From contig NZ_CP107989.1 of assembly GCF_041435015.1 (NCBI RefSeq), forward strand, positions 5,642,001-5,706,000: a stretch of 64,000 nt of DNA, written 5' to 3'. The notes under the pieces were generated by a model. The model had not been told where the DNA came from. It made no database searches and worked only from the letters and a program-made list of their open reading frames with translations. The position numbers and the translations under genes were made by a program. This document shows positions 16,775-25,385 of the stretch, piece by piece; position 1 is the stretch's first letter; every line of letters begins with the position of its first letter. The stretch comes from Streptomyces canus (lineage in GTDB: Bacteria; Actinomycetota; Actinomycetes; Streptomycetales; Streptomycetaceae).

Positions 16775-18379
16775 ATGAGGCATACGGAGGGAACCCACGC
16801 CACCCGGCGGAACGTGCTGGCGCTCGGCACCGCGGCGGCGGCCGCCCCCTGGCTGGGCGCGGCCCCGGCCCAGGCGGCGGATGTCAGGCCCGGGGAGTTC
16901 GACGAGCTGGGCATCACCGAGCTGCGCGGGCTGATGACCCGGGGACGACTCGACGCGGAGCGGCTCACCCGTCACTACCTGGAGCGGATCGAGCGCATCG
17001 ATCCGCTCCTGCACGCGGTGATCGAGGTCAACCCCGACGCGCTGCGGGAGGCGCGGCGGCTGGACGCGAGCGGGCGCCCCCGGGGCCCGCTGCACGGCAT
17101 GCCCGTGCTGCTGAAGGACCTGGTCGAGACCGCGGACCGGATGCACACCACGGCCGGCTCCCTCGCCCTGCAAGGGCTCCGGCCCGCGCGGGACGCCACG
17201 GTCGCCGCCCGGCTCCGGGCCGCCGGTGCCGTCATCCTCGGCAAGACCAACCTCAGCGAGTGGGCGGGCGGCCTGTCGCTCACCCACCACGCCGGGTGGA
17301 GCGCGCGCGGCGGCCAGACCCGCAACCCGTACAAGCTGGACCGCTCGCCCAACGAGTCCAGTTCCGGCACCGGCGTCGCCGTCGCGGCGAACCTGTGCGT
17401 CGCCGGCATCGGCACCGAGACCAACGGCTCGATCATCGACCCGTCGTCGGCGAACTGTGTCGTGGGCGTCAAGCCGACGGTCGGACTGGTCGGCCGGGGC
17501 GGGGTGATCCCCGGTGTGCCCAGTCAGGACAGCGTCGGCCCGATGGCACGCACGGTCCGGGACGCGGCGATCATGCTCGGCACGCTGGTGGGGGTCGACG
17601 GGAGGGACCCGGCGACCGCGGCGAGCCGGGGTCGTTTCCACCGCGACTACACCCGTTTCCTGGACGTGGACGGGCTGCGCGGGGCGCGTATCGGTGTTCC
17701 GCGGACCGTGTACTACGGCTACAGCGACCACGCCGACGAGATCGCGGAACGCGCGATCGGGGTGCTTCGCGCGGCCGGGGCGGTGATCGTCGACCCTGCC
17801 GACATCCCCACGGCCGAGCAGTTGGAGGACCTGCCCGGCTCGATGGTCGTCCAGGCCTACGAGTTCAAGCGGGCGCTGAACACGTACCTGGCCGGGGCCG
17901 GTGGTGAACATCCGCGCGACCTGGCGGAGTTGATCGCCTTCAACCGCGCGCACGCGGACCGTGAGCTGCGCTATGTACGGCAGGACGGGCTGGAGACGGT
18001 ACAGGGGCTGGACTTCTCGGAACGGGAGTACCGGGAGGCGCTGGCCACGAACCGCCGGCTGTCACGGGCCGAGGGCATCGACGCCGTCCTGCGCCGACAC
18101 CGCCTGGACGCCCTGGTGATGCCCACGTCCGGCCCGCCGGCCAAGATCGATCTGATCCGGGGGGACACGTACGGGGGCGGTGCGTCCACGCCCGCGGCTC
18201 TCGCCGGGTATCCGGCGGTCAGTGTGCCGGCGGGGTTCGCGTTCGGGTTGCCGGTCGGGCTGACGTTCATGGGGACGGCGTGGAGCGAGCCGGTGCTGCT
18301 GCGGCTCGCGTACGCGTACGAGAGGGCGAGCGGGGTGCGGCGGGTGCCGACGTATCGGGGGGCGGACGTGGGGTTCTGA
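16775..18379 (+). CDS. Tat-exported amidase-signature enzyme
   Basis: A protein of about 534 residues with an N-terminal RRNVLALG followed by a hydrophobic stretch ending PAQAA, a twin-arginine signal. The amidase signature is seen as the catalytic Lys in PVLLKDLVETA, the cis-Ser region in NESSSGTGVAVAAN, and GIGTETNGSIIDPSS containing the nucleophile Ser. It hydrolyses amide bonds, possibly of peptides or aryl amides, outside the cell. The ATG at 16775 is preferred over the GTG at 16766, but neither has a clear ribosome-binding site. The gene is divergent from the aldo/keto reductase. Confidence 0.85.
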   Translation: MRHTEGTHATRRNVLALGTAAAAAPWLGAAPAQAADVRPGEFDELGITELRGLMTRGRLDAERLTRHYLERIERIDPLLHAVIEVNPDALREARRLDASGRPRGPLHGMPVLLKDLVETADRMHTTAGSLALQGLRPARDATVAARLRAAGAVILGKTNLSEWAGGLSLTHHAGWSARGGQTRNPYKLDRSPNESSSGTGVAVAANLCVAGIGTETNGSIIDPSSANCVVGVKPTVGLVGRGGVIPGVPSQDSVGPMARTVRDAAIMLGTLVGVDGRDPATAASRGRFHRDYTRFLDVDGLRGARIGVPRTVYYGYSDHADEIAERAIGVLRAAGAVIVDPADIPTAEQLEDLPGSMVVQAYEFKRALNTYLAGAGGEHPRDLAELIAFNRAHADRELRYVRQDGLETVQGLDFSEREYREALATNRRLSRAEGIDAVLRRHRLDALVMPTSGPPAKIDLIRGDTYGGGASTPAALAGYPAVSVPAGFAFGLPVGLTFMGTAWSEPVLLRLAYAYERASGVRRVPTYRGADVGF

Positions 18380-18412
18380 CCCCGGGTCGGTGTTCTTGGA
18401 GAGAGGGGTCAG
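18376..18412. terminator. Inverted repeat at convergent gene ends
   Basis: CTGACCCC (18376-18383) and GGGGTCAG (18405-18412) form an 8-bp stem. The arms contain the stop codons of both convergent genes. The loop is long (21 bases), so the call is modest. Confidence 0.4.
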
Positions 18413-19326
18413 GAAGGGCGGCCCGCCTGGACCTCGCGGTGGATCGCCCACGCGTCCGCGACCGGGCCCACGTGGCCGAGTTTGTCGGGGTTGATCACCG
18501 CGCGAATCGTCTGGATGCGGCCGTCGAGGATGTCCAGGGCGAGGGTGTGGAGGACCTTGCCGTCGCGGTCGTAGAAGATCGCGCCCGGCTGGCCGTTGAG
18601 TTCGTGCGGCTCGAAGGTCACCTCGATCCGGGCCATCCGGGGGAAGACCGAGCCCAGCAGCCGGGCCACGTTCTGCGCGCCTGCGACCGCCTTCGCCAGC
18701 TGCGGGGCCCTGCCGCCGCCGTCGCCGACCATCGACACGTCGGCGGCGAGCAGTCCCCGCAGGCCGTCCACGTCGCCTTCGCGGAGGGCTGCGAAGAAGC
18801 GTGACGCCAGTTCCTCGCGCTCTTCCCGGTCCGCCTCGAAGCGGGGGCGGCCCGCCGCCATGTGGCGCCGGGCCCGGGACACGAGTTGCCGGCATGCCGC
18901 CTCCGAGCGGCCCACCGCCGCCGCGACCTCGGGGAAGCCGAAGTCGAAGACCTCCCGCAGTACGAAGGCCGCGCGCTCGAGCGGGCTGAGGCGCTCCAGC
19001 AGCAACAGGGCGGCCATCGATACCGACTCGGCCAGTTCGGCCGCCCGCTGCGGGTCCTCGTAGGGGTCGTCGAGGAGTGGCTCGGGGAGCCATTCGCCCA
19101 CGTACTCCTCCCGGCGGACGCGGGCCGAGCGCAGTACGTCGATCGCGATGCGGGTCACCATGGTCGAGAGGTAGGCCTTCACCGACCTGGGCTCGGTCGC
19201 GGTGTCCTCGTAGCGCAGCCAGGTCTCCTGGACCGCGTCCTCGGCCTCGCCGACGCCGCCGAGGATCCGGTAGGCGATCGAGAACAGCAGTGGCCGTAGC
19301 TCCTGGAACTCCTCGGTCCTGCTCAT
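18409..19326 (-). CDS. sigJ: ECF41-type sigma factor with SnoaL-like C-terminal domain
   Basis: A 305-residue sigma factor. Regions 2 and 4 occupy about residues 1-165 (EFQELRPLLFSIAYRILGG, then ERAAFVLREVFDFGFPEVAAAVGRS). An extra C-terminal SnoaL-like domain of about 130 residues follows, containing VSMVGDGGGRAP and later INPDKL, motifs typical of ECF41/SigJ proteins. In this group the C-terminal domain senses the signal and replaces a separate anti-sigma factor. It follows the DoxX gene by 18 bases in one operon. The gene symbol is by family only; its target genes are unknown, but ECF41 factors usually control the neighbouring gene. Confidence 0.85.
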   Translation of the reverse strand: MSRTEEFQELRPLLFSIAYRILGGVGEAEDAVQETWLRYEDTATEPRSVKAYLSTMVTRIAIDVLRSARVRREEYVGEWLPEPLLDDPYEDPQRAAELAESVSMAALLLLERLSPLERAAFVLREVFDFGFPEVAAAVGRSEAACRQLVSRARRHMAAGRPRFEADREEREELASRFFAALREGDVDGLRGLLAADVSMVGDGGGRAPQLAKAVAGAQNVARLLGSVFPRMARIEVTFEPHELNGQPGAIFYDRDGKVLHTLALDILDGRIQTIRAVINPDKLGHVGPVADAWAIHREVQAGRPS

Positions 19327-19344
19327 GCCGTTCGTCGGCTCCTC

Positions 19345-19728
19345 TCAGCCGGTGAAGGACTCGGGGCCGAAACGGCCCCACGCGATGAACACCGCGAGTG
19401 CCAGGTAGGCCAGGTTCAGCACCACGAACGCGGACTCGCCCCGGCGGCCGTGGGTGATCATCGCGCCGACCATCAGGAGGATCCAGCAGACGGCCGTCAC
19501 CGGCACCAGCACCGGTGCGATGTCGAGCGCGGCGGTCAGGACCAGGCCGGCCGCGGCCAGGAGTTCGAGGATGCCGAGGGTCTTCACGAAGGCCGTGCCG
19601 ACCTCTCCGGTCCATCCTCCGCCGTGGGCCGCGGCCAGCTTCTCCCTGGGCACGAAGGTCTTGGTGACACCACCGGTCAGGGCCACCGCGGCCAGCAGTC
19701 CGGCGGCGATCCACAGCGCGAGGTTCAT
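19345..19728 (-). CDS. DoxX family membrane protein
   Basis: A 127-residue protein with four hydrophobic segments and the DoxX-like pattern (ALTGGVTKTFVPREKL, then VKTLGILELLAAAGLVL). Such proteins are small membrane partners in redox or quinone-linked processes. It begins at an ATG at 19728 and is followed 18 bases later by the ECF41 sigma gene, so it is the likely regulated partner. A longer frame extending to 20358 has no support. Confidence 0.82.
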   Translation of the reverse strand: MNLALWIAAGLLAAVALTGGVTKTFVPREKLAAAHGGGWTGEVGTAFVKTLGILELLAAAGLVLTAALDIAPVLVPVTAVCWILLMVGAMITHGRRGESAFVVLNLAYLALAVFIAWGRFGPESFTG

Positions 19729-19802
19729 CGTCCACTCCTTGATCGAGGCTTGCCTGCACCTCTCGGGACGAGACAGCTGCCTCCGCTGTGACATCCCCGG
19801 TC

Positions 19803-20432
19803 TCAGGGGCGGCTCAGGGTCGCGAACACGGCTCGGGTGCGGGTGCCGTCCGGGGCGACCCAGGCCCCGGAGACATGACCGGCGGTTCCCTCGGGGGTCG
19901 TGGGCCGCGGGCGTCGGTGCACGCGGAGAACCGTGCCGTCCGGGAGGGTGAGCTCGGTGCCGTCCTGGTCCTCGGTGACCTCGGCGGGGCCGGTGGGGAG
20001 GGCGGGGCCCGGGTAGGAGTGGGTGACCTCGTGGTCGGGGGTGTCGGTGAGGCTCTGGGCCTGGGCCTGGGTGCGGCCCTCGAACAGGGCGAGGAGTGCG
20101 GTGCGCAGGACCGGGTCGTGGGTGCCGTCGTAGGCCCAGCGGGGGCCCAGTACGCCGTGTGCCATGGTGCCGACGAGGGCGTGGTCCGCGCCGGGGAGCG
20201 GGGCGGCGCGGTAGGTGAGGGGGGCCAGATAGGCGGCGGGTCCGGGGCCGGAGGAGTCGACGGCCACCATGAACTCGATCCCGACCTCGCCCTCCGGGTC
20301 GTCCAGCCGGAAGCCGCCGGCCTTGGTCAACTCGGGGGTGCCGGTGCCGGTGTACCACGGGCGGGTGGGCAGCCAGGCGGTGAGCAGGTCCAGCTTGGTG
20401 GGCTTGAGGGTGGTGTGGTGGATGATCGCCAT
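19803..20432 (-). CDS. Maltokinase N-terminal cap-like (CG0192 family) protein
   Basis: A 209-residue soluble protein. The start MAIIHHTTLKPTKLDLLTAWLPTRPW and the GGFRLDDPEGEVGIEF segment match the cap-like N-terminal domain of actinobacterial maltokinases, found alone in CG0192-type proteins. The kinase domain itself is absent, so it cannot phosphorylate maltose. Its biochemical role is unknown. It is the last gene before the Uma2 gene on the same strand, but each has its own start region. Confidence 0.7.
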   Translation of the reverse strand: MAIIHHTTLKPTKLDLLTAWLPTRPWYTGTGTPELTKAGGFRLDDPEGEVGIEFMVAVDSSGPGPAAYLAPLTYRAAPLPGADHALVGTMAHGVLGPRWAYDGTHDPVLRTALLALFEGRTQAQAQSLTDTPDHEVTHSYPGPALPTGPAEVTEDQDGTELTLPDGTVLRVHRRPRPTTPEGTAGHVSGAWVAPDGTRTRAVFATLSRP

Positions 20433-20449
20433 ACGGCGGATTCTGTCAG

Positions 20450-21037
20450 TCAGTCGCGGGGGAACTCATCGGTTTTGAGGGTGAGTTCGAGAGGGGTGGT
20501 GGTCATGTCGACGTCTGCTCCGAAGGCGACGGACAGTTCGGTGAGGTATTCGCCGTCCTTGGGCTGGGTGTAGAGGTGACACTTGCCCTGGTAGGGGTCG
20601 GCGATGAGGTAGACGAGGACCTCGGCGAGCGCGTAGGCGATCTTCTTGGGGCCGTAGTCGTTGGCGGCCGTGCCTTTTGAGATGACCTCGGCGACGAACT
20701 CGATGTCCTTGGACTGCCACAGCCCCTTGTTGTCCTTCTCGGCGCCCTCGGCCACCAGCGTCACGTCGGAGGCGAAGCCATTGAGGTGCCCTGGGTAGTC
20801 GACGCGGACATCCGACTTCACGCGCTTGCGCGGGTACTTGGTGCGCAGTTGCTCGTAGATGGCGGCGATGATCTCCCAGTGCGTGTCCCGCTGCGGCGAC
20901 ATGAAGACGGCCCCCTCGACGATCTCGACCTTGTATCCCTCGGGGACGGGCATGTGCTCAAGGCGCTCGAACAGTGCGTCGAGCGTGAGCTCCTCGCTCT
21001 CGTGGGCCATCTCGATCCTGTCTTCAAGGACGGTCAT
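20450..21037 (-). CDS. Uma2 family nuclease-like protein
   Basis: A 195-residue PDDEXK-fold protein of the Uma2 (DUF820) family, abundant in streptomycetes. It has the family N-terminal helix, GYKVEIVEGAVFMSP, SDVTLVA (acidic core) and DIEFVAEVISKGTAANDY with the E-V-I-S core. GGAGGAG precedes the ATG at 21037; a longer frame to 21199 is unlikely. A DNA-cleaving function is assumed for the family, but true substrates are unknown and no mobile element is adjacent. Confidence 0.82.
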   Translation of the reverse strand: MTVLEDRIEMAHESEELTLDALFERLEHMPVPEGYKVEIVEGAVFMSPQRDTHWEIIAAIYEQLRTKYPRKRVKSDVRVDYPGHLNGFASDVTLVAEGAEKDNKGLWQSKDIEFVAEVISKGTAANDYGPKKIAYALAEVLVYLIADPYQGKCHLYTQPKDGEYLTELSVAFGADVDMTTTPLELTLKTDEFPRD

Positions 21038-21119
21038 CGTGGCGCTCCTCCCCGGCTGCTCCATGGACAAGCACCGCCGCGCGGTACAACGATACGCACG
21101 CTGACCAGGACACGGAGGG

Positions 21120-21884
21120 ATGACGCACATGCCAGTCGACGGCGCCCCGGCAGTCGCGCGCACCGTCCACCGCACCCTCTCCGACACCCCCCTCGGCATC
21201 TACCTCCACGGCTCCGCCGTCCTCGCCGGTCTTCGCCCGCACAGCGACATCGACGTGCTGGTCGTCGTTCGGAGGTCGCTGACCCGTGACGAACGCCGGG
21301 CCCTGGTGAGCGAGTTGATGCGGGTGTCCGGTGTTCCGGGCGCTCGGCCCGTCGAGCTGATCGTCGTCGTACAGGACGAGGTACGGCCCTGGCGGTACCC
21401 GCCCGTCTGCGACTTCCTCTACGGGGAGTGGCTGCGCGCGGAGTACGAGCGGGGTGTGCTTCCCGAGCCCGAGTCCAGTCCCGATCTCGCCCCCCTGCTC
21501 ACCATGACCCTGGCCGGGGACACCCCTCTGCACGGTCCTCCGCCCGCCCAACTCCTCGACCCCGTACCCCTCGTGGACCTCCGGCGCGCGATCGTCGCCG
21601 GAGTGCCGCAGCTCCTGGGCGACCTGGACCACGACACCCGTAACGTCCTGCTCACCCTCGCCCGTATCTGGACCACCCTCGCCACGGACACCATCCGCTC
21701 CAAGGACGCCGCCGCCGACTGGGCACTCGAGCGACTGCCGTCCGCACACCGGGCCGTCCTCGCCCATGCCCGGGCCATCTACCTCGGGGAGGAGAAGGAG
21801 CGGTGGGACGTCGGGCTGCGTGCCGGTGTCCGGCCCTGCGCCGGCTTCCTCGTCGACGCGATCGGGCGTCAGTCGCTCATGTAG
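21120..21884 (+). CDS. AadA-like aminoglycoside nucleotidyltransferase family protein
   Basis: A 254-residue protein with the nucleotidyltransferase motif GSAVLAGLRPHSDIDVLVVV near residue 31, giving the paired Asp metal ligands. The C-terminal helical part with LTLARIWTTLATDTIRSKDAAADWA is the DUF4111-type domain of AadA-like ANT(3'') and ANT(9) enzymes. It may adenylylate aminoglycosides such as spectinomycin, but chromosomal members in producers are often cryptic. It converges on the GbsR-like regulator, overlapping by 8 bases. Confidence 0.8.
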   Translation: MTHMPVDGAPAVARTVHRTLSDTPLGIYLHGSAVLAGLRPHSDIDVLVVVRRSLTRDERRALVSELMRVSGVPGARPVELIVVVQDEVRPWRYPPVCDFLYGEWLRAEYERGVLPEPESSPDLAPLLTMTLAGDTPLHGPPPAQLLDPVPLVDLRRAIVAGVPQLLGDLDHDTRNVLLTLARIWTTLATDTIRSKDAAADWALERLPSAHRAVLAHARAIYLGEEKERWDVGLRAGVRPCAGFLVDAIGRQSLM

Positions 21885-22611
21885 CGCTGTCCGAGGGTGT
21901 CTCCGGTTTCGTGTGCAGGACCTCGCGGGCCTGGTCCGCGGCGCGGGTGAGGCTTTCGGAGACGAAGTCGAGGAAGCGGGCGATGTTCTCCAGGCGGGTG
22001 GCGGCCGGGGTGCCCTGCCCGAGGATGCCCACGCCCTGACGGGCCGTCTCGGCGAGCTGGATGGTGCCGCGGGCACTGGCGATCATGGACTGGTACCAGA
22101 CGTCGTCGTCGGCGACATAGCGCTCGCGGCGGCGGTCGTCGCGTTCGCGGCGGACCAGGCCCTGGGTTTCGAGGTAGCTGATGGCCTTGGAGATGGAGGC
22201 CGGGCTGACCTGGAGGCGCTGAACGAGTTCGGCGGCGGTGAGGCTGCCGGTGTCGCTGGTGTAGAGGCAGGTCAGCACCCTCGACATCATCTTGGGCGCG
22301 CCCGTCTGCATGAGGACGGTGGTGAACGTCTCCTCGTACTCGCGCACCGCCTCGGGGTCGCGGCCATGGGGCAGTTCGGGGATCTGCGTCCCTCGGGGTG
22401 TGGTCTGGCGGCGGCGGTGGGCGCGGCGTTCGGTGGCGCGGTGGGCCAGGTCGGCGCGGTAGGCGGTGGGGCCGCCGTTGCGCATGACCTCGCGGGTGAT
22501 GGTCGAGGTGGGCCGCTCGAGGCGGCGGGCGATCTCCGCGTAGGCGAGGCCGTCGGCCACTCCCAGCGCGATCTGCTGACGTTCCTGCTGGGTGAGCCTG
22601 CCTCCCGGCAT
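21877..22611 (-). CDS. IS30-type HTH fused to GbsR/MarR regulator
   Basis: A 244-residue regulator. The first 60 residues (LTQQERQQIALGVADGLAYAE, then RRLERPTSTITREVMRNGG) are an HTH of the kind at the N-terminus of IS30-family transposases. A GbsR/MarR-type winged helix follows (about 100-190: LTAAELVQRLQVSPASISKAISYLE). No transposase catalytic domain exists, so it is a regulator, not an IS element. The ATG at 22611 has AAGGAG seven bases upstream; longer frames are rejected. It faces the DUF4097/DrrAB-like operon across a region with eight GCAAC/GTTGC half-sites and probably represses it and itself. Confidence 0.82.
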   Translation of the reverse strand: MPGGRLTQQERQQIALGVADGLAYAEIARRLERPTSTITREVMRNGGPTAYRADLAHRATERRAHRRRQTTPRGTQIPELPHGRDPEAVREYEETFTTVLMQTGAPKMMSRVLTCLYTSDTGSLTAAELVQRLQVSPASISKAISYLETQGLVRRERDDRRRERYVADDDVWYQSMIASARGTIQLAETARQGVGILGQGTPAATRLENIARFLDFVSESLTRAADQAREVLHTKPETPSDSAT

Positions 22612-22665
22612 CGCGGTCTCCTTCGTGGTCCCTGGTGCCCGCAGCATAGCGTTCGCTTGCATTCT

Positions 22666-22789
22666 ATTGCAACGAGAGAGCTTCTGACGTTGCGTTGCTT
22701 TTAGAGCCGTTGCAATGAAATAACCGCAACTACCTGCAGTGATAACGATACTTCGCAACGACTGTGTTGCCGGATCTATGAATGCAACG
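22666..22789. promoter_or_regulatory. Cluster of GCAAC/GTTGC operator half-sites
   Basis: Eight copies of GCAAC or GTTGC lie at 22669, 22689, 22694, 22709, 22726, 22755, 22766 and 22784. Two form an exact inverted pair, ATTGCAACG (22666-22674) and CGTTGCAAT (22708-22716). The cluster fills the divergent promoter region and is a likely binding array for the adjacent GbsR-type regulator. The motif is seen directly; the binder is inferred. Confidence 0.6.
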
Positions 22790-22834
22790 TAGCTTTTCGT
22801 TCATCGGAAACAGTGACCAACGCAGGAGCACCTG

Positions 22835-23503
22835 ATGCAGAAGTTCGACACCACCGCCCCCGTCACCACCGTCATCGACCTCCCCGCCGGCCGCGTCCAG
22901 GTCATCGCCGCCGACCGCACCGACACCACCGTCGAGATCCGGCCCGCCAATCCCGCCAAGAGCCGCGACACCCGGGCCGCCGAGCAGATCGAGGTCACCC
23001 ACGGCGACGACGGTGTCCTGCGGATCGCCGCCCCGGCCGCGAAGAACCAGTACTTCGGGCCCTCCGGCTCCGTCGAGATCACCGTCCAGCTCCCGACCGG
23101 CTCCCACGTCGAGGCGAAGACCGCCGCCGCCGAGTTCCGCGCCGTCGGACGCCTCGGGGACGTCGTCTTCCAGGGCGCTCACGGCCCGGTCAAGATCGAC
23201 GAGGCCGCGAGCATCCGCCTCACCGCCGCCGACAGCGACATCACCGTCGGCCGCCTCGCAGGACCCGCCGAGATCAGCACCCAGAAGGGCGACATCACCA
23301 TCGGCGAGGCCCTCACCGGCTCGGTCGTGCTGAGCACGCAGACGGGCGACATCACCGTCGGCACCGCCGCCTCCGCCTCCCTGGACGCCGGCACTTCCTA
23401 CGGCCGCGTCCACAACTCCCTCAAGAACACCGAAGGAGCCCATGCCGGCCTGGCCATCCGCGCCACCACCGTGCACGGCGACATCACCGCCCGCAGCCTC
23501 TGA
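22835..23503 (+). CDS. DUF4097 beta-strand-repeat protein
   Basis: A 222-residue protein made of short beta repeats, with recurring DITVG/DITIG units typical of DUF4097 (putative adhesin) proteins. No signal peptide or membrane segment is seen. It heads an operon with a DrrA-like ATPase (28 bases downstream) and its permease, and is divergent from the GbsR-like regulator. DUF4097 proteins often accompany efflux transporters, but their role is unknown. Confidence 0.82.
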   Translation: MQKFDTTAPVTTVIDLPAGRVQVIAADRTDTTVEIRPANPAKSRDTRAAEQIEVTHGDDGVLRIAAPAAKNQYFGPSGSVEITVQLPTGSHVEAKTAAAEFRAVGRLGDVVFQGAHGPVKIDEAASIRLTAADSDITVGRLAGPAEISTQKGDITIGEALTGSVVLSTQTGDITVGTAASASLDAGTSYGRVHNSLKNTEGAHAGLAIRATTVHGDITARSL

Positions 23504-23531
23504 CCCGCAGCCCTCACAAGGAGCACCCACC

Positions 23532-24494
23532 ATGACCGACCTGGCCATCGCGGCGAACGGCCTGCGCAAGTCCTACGGGGACAAGACCGTCCTCGACGGC
23601 ATCGACCTCCAGGTGCCCGCCGGCACGATCTTCTCCCTCCTCGGCCCGAACGGCGCCGGCAAGACCACCGCCGTCAAGATCCTCTCCACGCTCATCTCCG
23701 CCGACCCGGGCACCGGGGGCATCCACATCGGCGGCCACGACCTGGCCGCCGACCCGCAGGGTGTGCGTGCCGCGATCGGGGTCACCGGCCAGTTCTCCGC
23801 CGTGGACGGGCTGATCACCGGTGAGGAGAACATGCTCCTGATGGCGGACCTGCACCACCTGCCCAAGAGCGAGGGACGGCGGGTCGCGGCCGAACTGCTG
23901 GAGCGCTTCGACCTCACCGAGGCCGCCAAGAAACCCGCCTCCACCTACTCCGGCGGTATGAAGCGCCGCCTCGACATCGCCATGACCCTGGTCGGCGACC
24001 CGCGCATCATCTTCCTCGACGAACCGACCACCGGCCTCGACCCCCGCTCCCGGCACACCATGTGGCAGATCATCAGGGAGCTCGTCTCCGACGGCGTCAC
24101 CGTCTTCCTCACCACGCAGTACCTGGAGGAGGCCGACGAACTCGCCGACCGCATCGCCGTCCTCCACGACGGCAGGATCGCCGCCGAGGGCACCGCCGAC
24201 GAGCTGAAGCGGCTCATCCCCGGGGGGCACGTCCGGCTCCGCTTCACCGACCCGGCCGCCTACCGGAGCGCCGCCTCGGCACTGCGCGAGGTCACCCGGG
24301 ACGACCAGTCGCTGACCCTGCAACTCCCCAGCGGCGGCAGCCAGTCCGAGCTGCGCGCGATCCTCGACCGGCTCGACGCGGCCGGCATCGAGGCCGACGA
24401 GCTGACCGTGCACACCCCCGACCTCGACGACGTCTTCTTCGCCCTGACCGGCGGCACCGGCGTCACCGACCAGCCCAAGGAGACCGTCCGATGA
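23532..24494 (+). CDS. DrrA-like ABC transporter ATP-binding protein
   Basis: A 320-residue ATPase of an exporter. The Walker A motif GPNGAGKTT is at residues 38-46, the signature YSGGMKRR near 143, and the Walker B IIFLDEPTTGLD follows. The His switch lies in LTTQYLEEADELAD. The C-terminal extension of about 90 residues matches the daunorubicin-resistance (DrrA) subfamily. It overlaps the permease gene by 4 bases (ATGA). The start is ATG at 23532; a longer frame from 23442 has no support. The exported drug or lipid is unknown. Confidence 0.9.
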   Translation: MTDLAIAANGLRKSYGDKTVLDGIDLQVPAGTIFSLLGPNGAGKTTAVKILSTLISADPGTGGIHIGGHDLAADPQGVRAAIGVTGQFSAVDGLITGEENMLLMADLHHLPKSEGRRVAAELLERFDLTEAAKKPASTYSGGMKRRLDIAMTLVGDPRIIFLDEPTTGLDPRSRHTMWQIIRELVSDGVTVFLTTQYLEEADELADRIAVLHDGRIAAEGTADELKRLIPGGHVRLRFTDPAAYRSAASALREVTRDDQSLTLQLPSGGSQSELRAILDRLDAAGIEADELTVHTPDLDDVFFALTGGTGVTDQPKETVR

Positions 24495-25276
24495 GCAACC
24501 TCTCCCTCGCCGTACGCGACTCGTCCACGATGCTGCGCCGCAACCTCCTGCACGCCCGGCGCTACCCCTCGCTCACCCTGAACCTGCTGCTCACGCCGAT
24601 CATGCTGTTGCTGCTCTTCGTCTACATCTTCGGCGACACCATGAGCGCGGGCATCGGCGGCGGCGACCGCTCCGACTACATCGCGTATCTCGTCCCGGGG
24701 CTGCTGCTGATGACCATCGGCTCCACCACGATCGGCACCGCGGTCTCCGTCTCCAACGACATGACCGAGGGCATCATCGCCCGCTTCCGGACCATGGCGA
24801 TCCACCGCGGTTCGGTGCTCGTCGGACATGTCGTCGGCAGTGTGCTGCAGTCGATCGTCAGCGTGGTCCTGGTCGGCGCGGTCGGCGTGGCCATCGGCTT
24901 CCGCTCCACCGACGCCACGGTCCTGGAGTGGCTCGCGGCCTTCGGACTGCTCGTGCTCTTCGCCACGGCGCTCACCTGGATCGCCGTCGGCATGGGCCTG
25001 ATCAGCCCCAACGCCGAGGCCGCCAGCAACAACGCCATGCCGCTGATCTTCCTGCCGCTCATCTCCAGCACGTTCGTCCCGGTCGACGCGATGCCGGGCT
25101 GGTTCCAGCCGATCGCCGAGTACCAGCCCTTCACCCCGGCCATCGAGACCCTGCGCGGACTGCTCCTGGGCACCGAGATCGGCCACAACGGCTGGCTGGC
25201 CGTCGCCTGGTGCCTCGGCCTCGCGGTGCTCGGCTACCGCTGGTCGACCGCGAAGTTCAACGCCGACCCGAAGTAG
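24491..25276 (+). CDS. DrrB-like ABC-2 type permease
   Basis: A 261-residue membrane protein with about six spans. It begins MSNLSLAVRDSSTMLRRNLLHARRYP and contains the DrrB signature region with IGSTTIGTAVSVSNDMTEGIIARFRTMA and PVDAMPGWFQPIAEYQPFTPA. It overlaps the ATPase by 4 bases, so the two make one exporter. It is the last gene of the GbsR-regulated operon; the stop at 25276 is followed by the end of the convergent SGNH hydrolase gene. Confidence 0.88.
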   Translation: MSNLSLAVRDSSTMLRRNLLHARRYPSLTLNLLLTPIMLLLLFVYIFGDTMSAGIGGGDRSDYIAYLVPGLLLMTIGSTTIGTAVSVSNDMTEGIIARFRTMAIHRGSVLVGHVVGSVLQSIVSVVLVGAVGVAIGFRSTDATVLEWLAAFGLLVLFATALTWIAVGMGLISPNAEAASNNAMPLIFLPLISSTFVPVDAMPGWFQPIAEYQPFTPAIETLRGLLLGTEIGHNGWLAVAWCLGLAVLGYRWSTAKFNADPK

Positions 25277-25385
25277 GCGCCATGACAGCGCGGGCAGGCT
25301 CCCGCACCCCGTCCCACCCCGGGCGGCGTACACCGACACCTCGTCGGAGTGCGCCGCCCCGTTCGTGTCCGCCTCGAAGCGCCGA

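Noticed and set aside
21877-22611. IS30 insertion element
   Set aside because: Only the transposase-type HTH exists; no catalytic domain or terminal repeats are seen, so it is a regulator.
22730-23569. 279-codon frame opposite the DUF4097 gene
   Set aside because: Glycine- and valine-rich shadow without motif or start signal.
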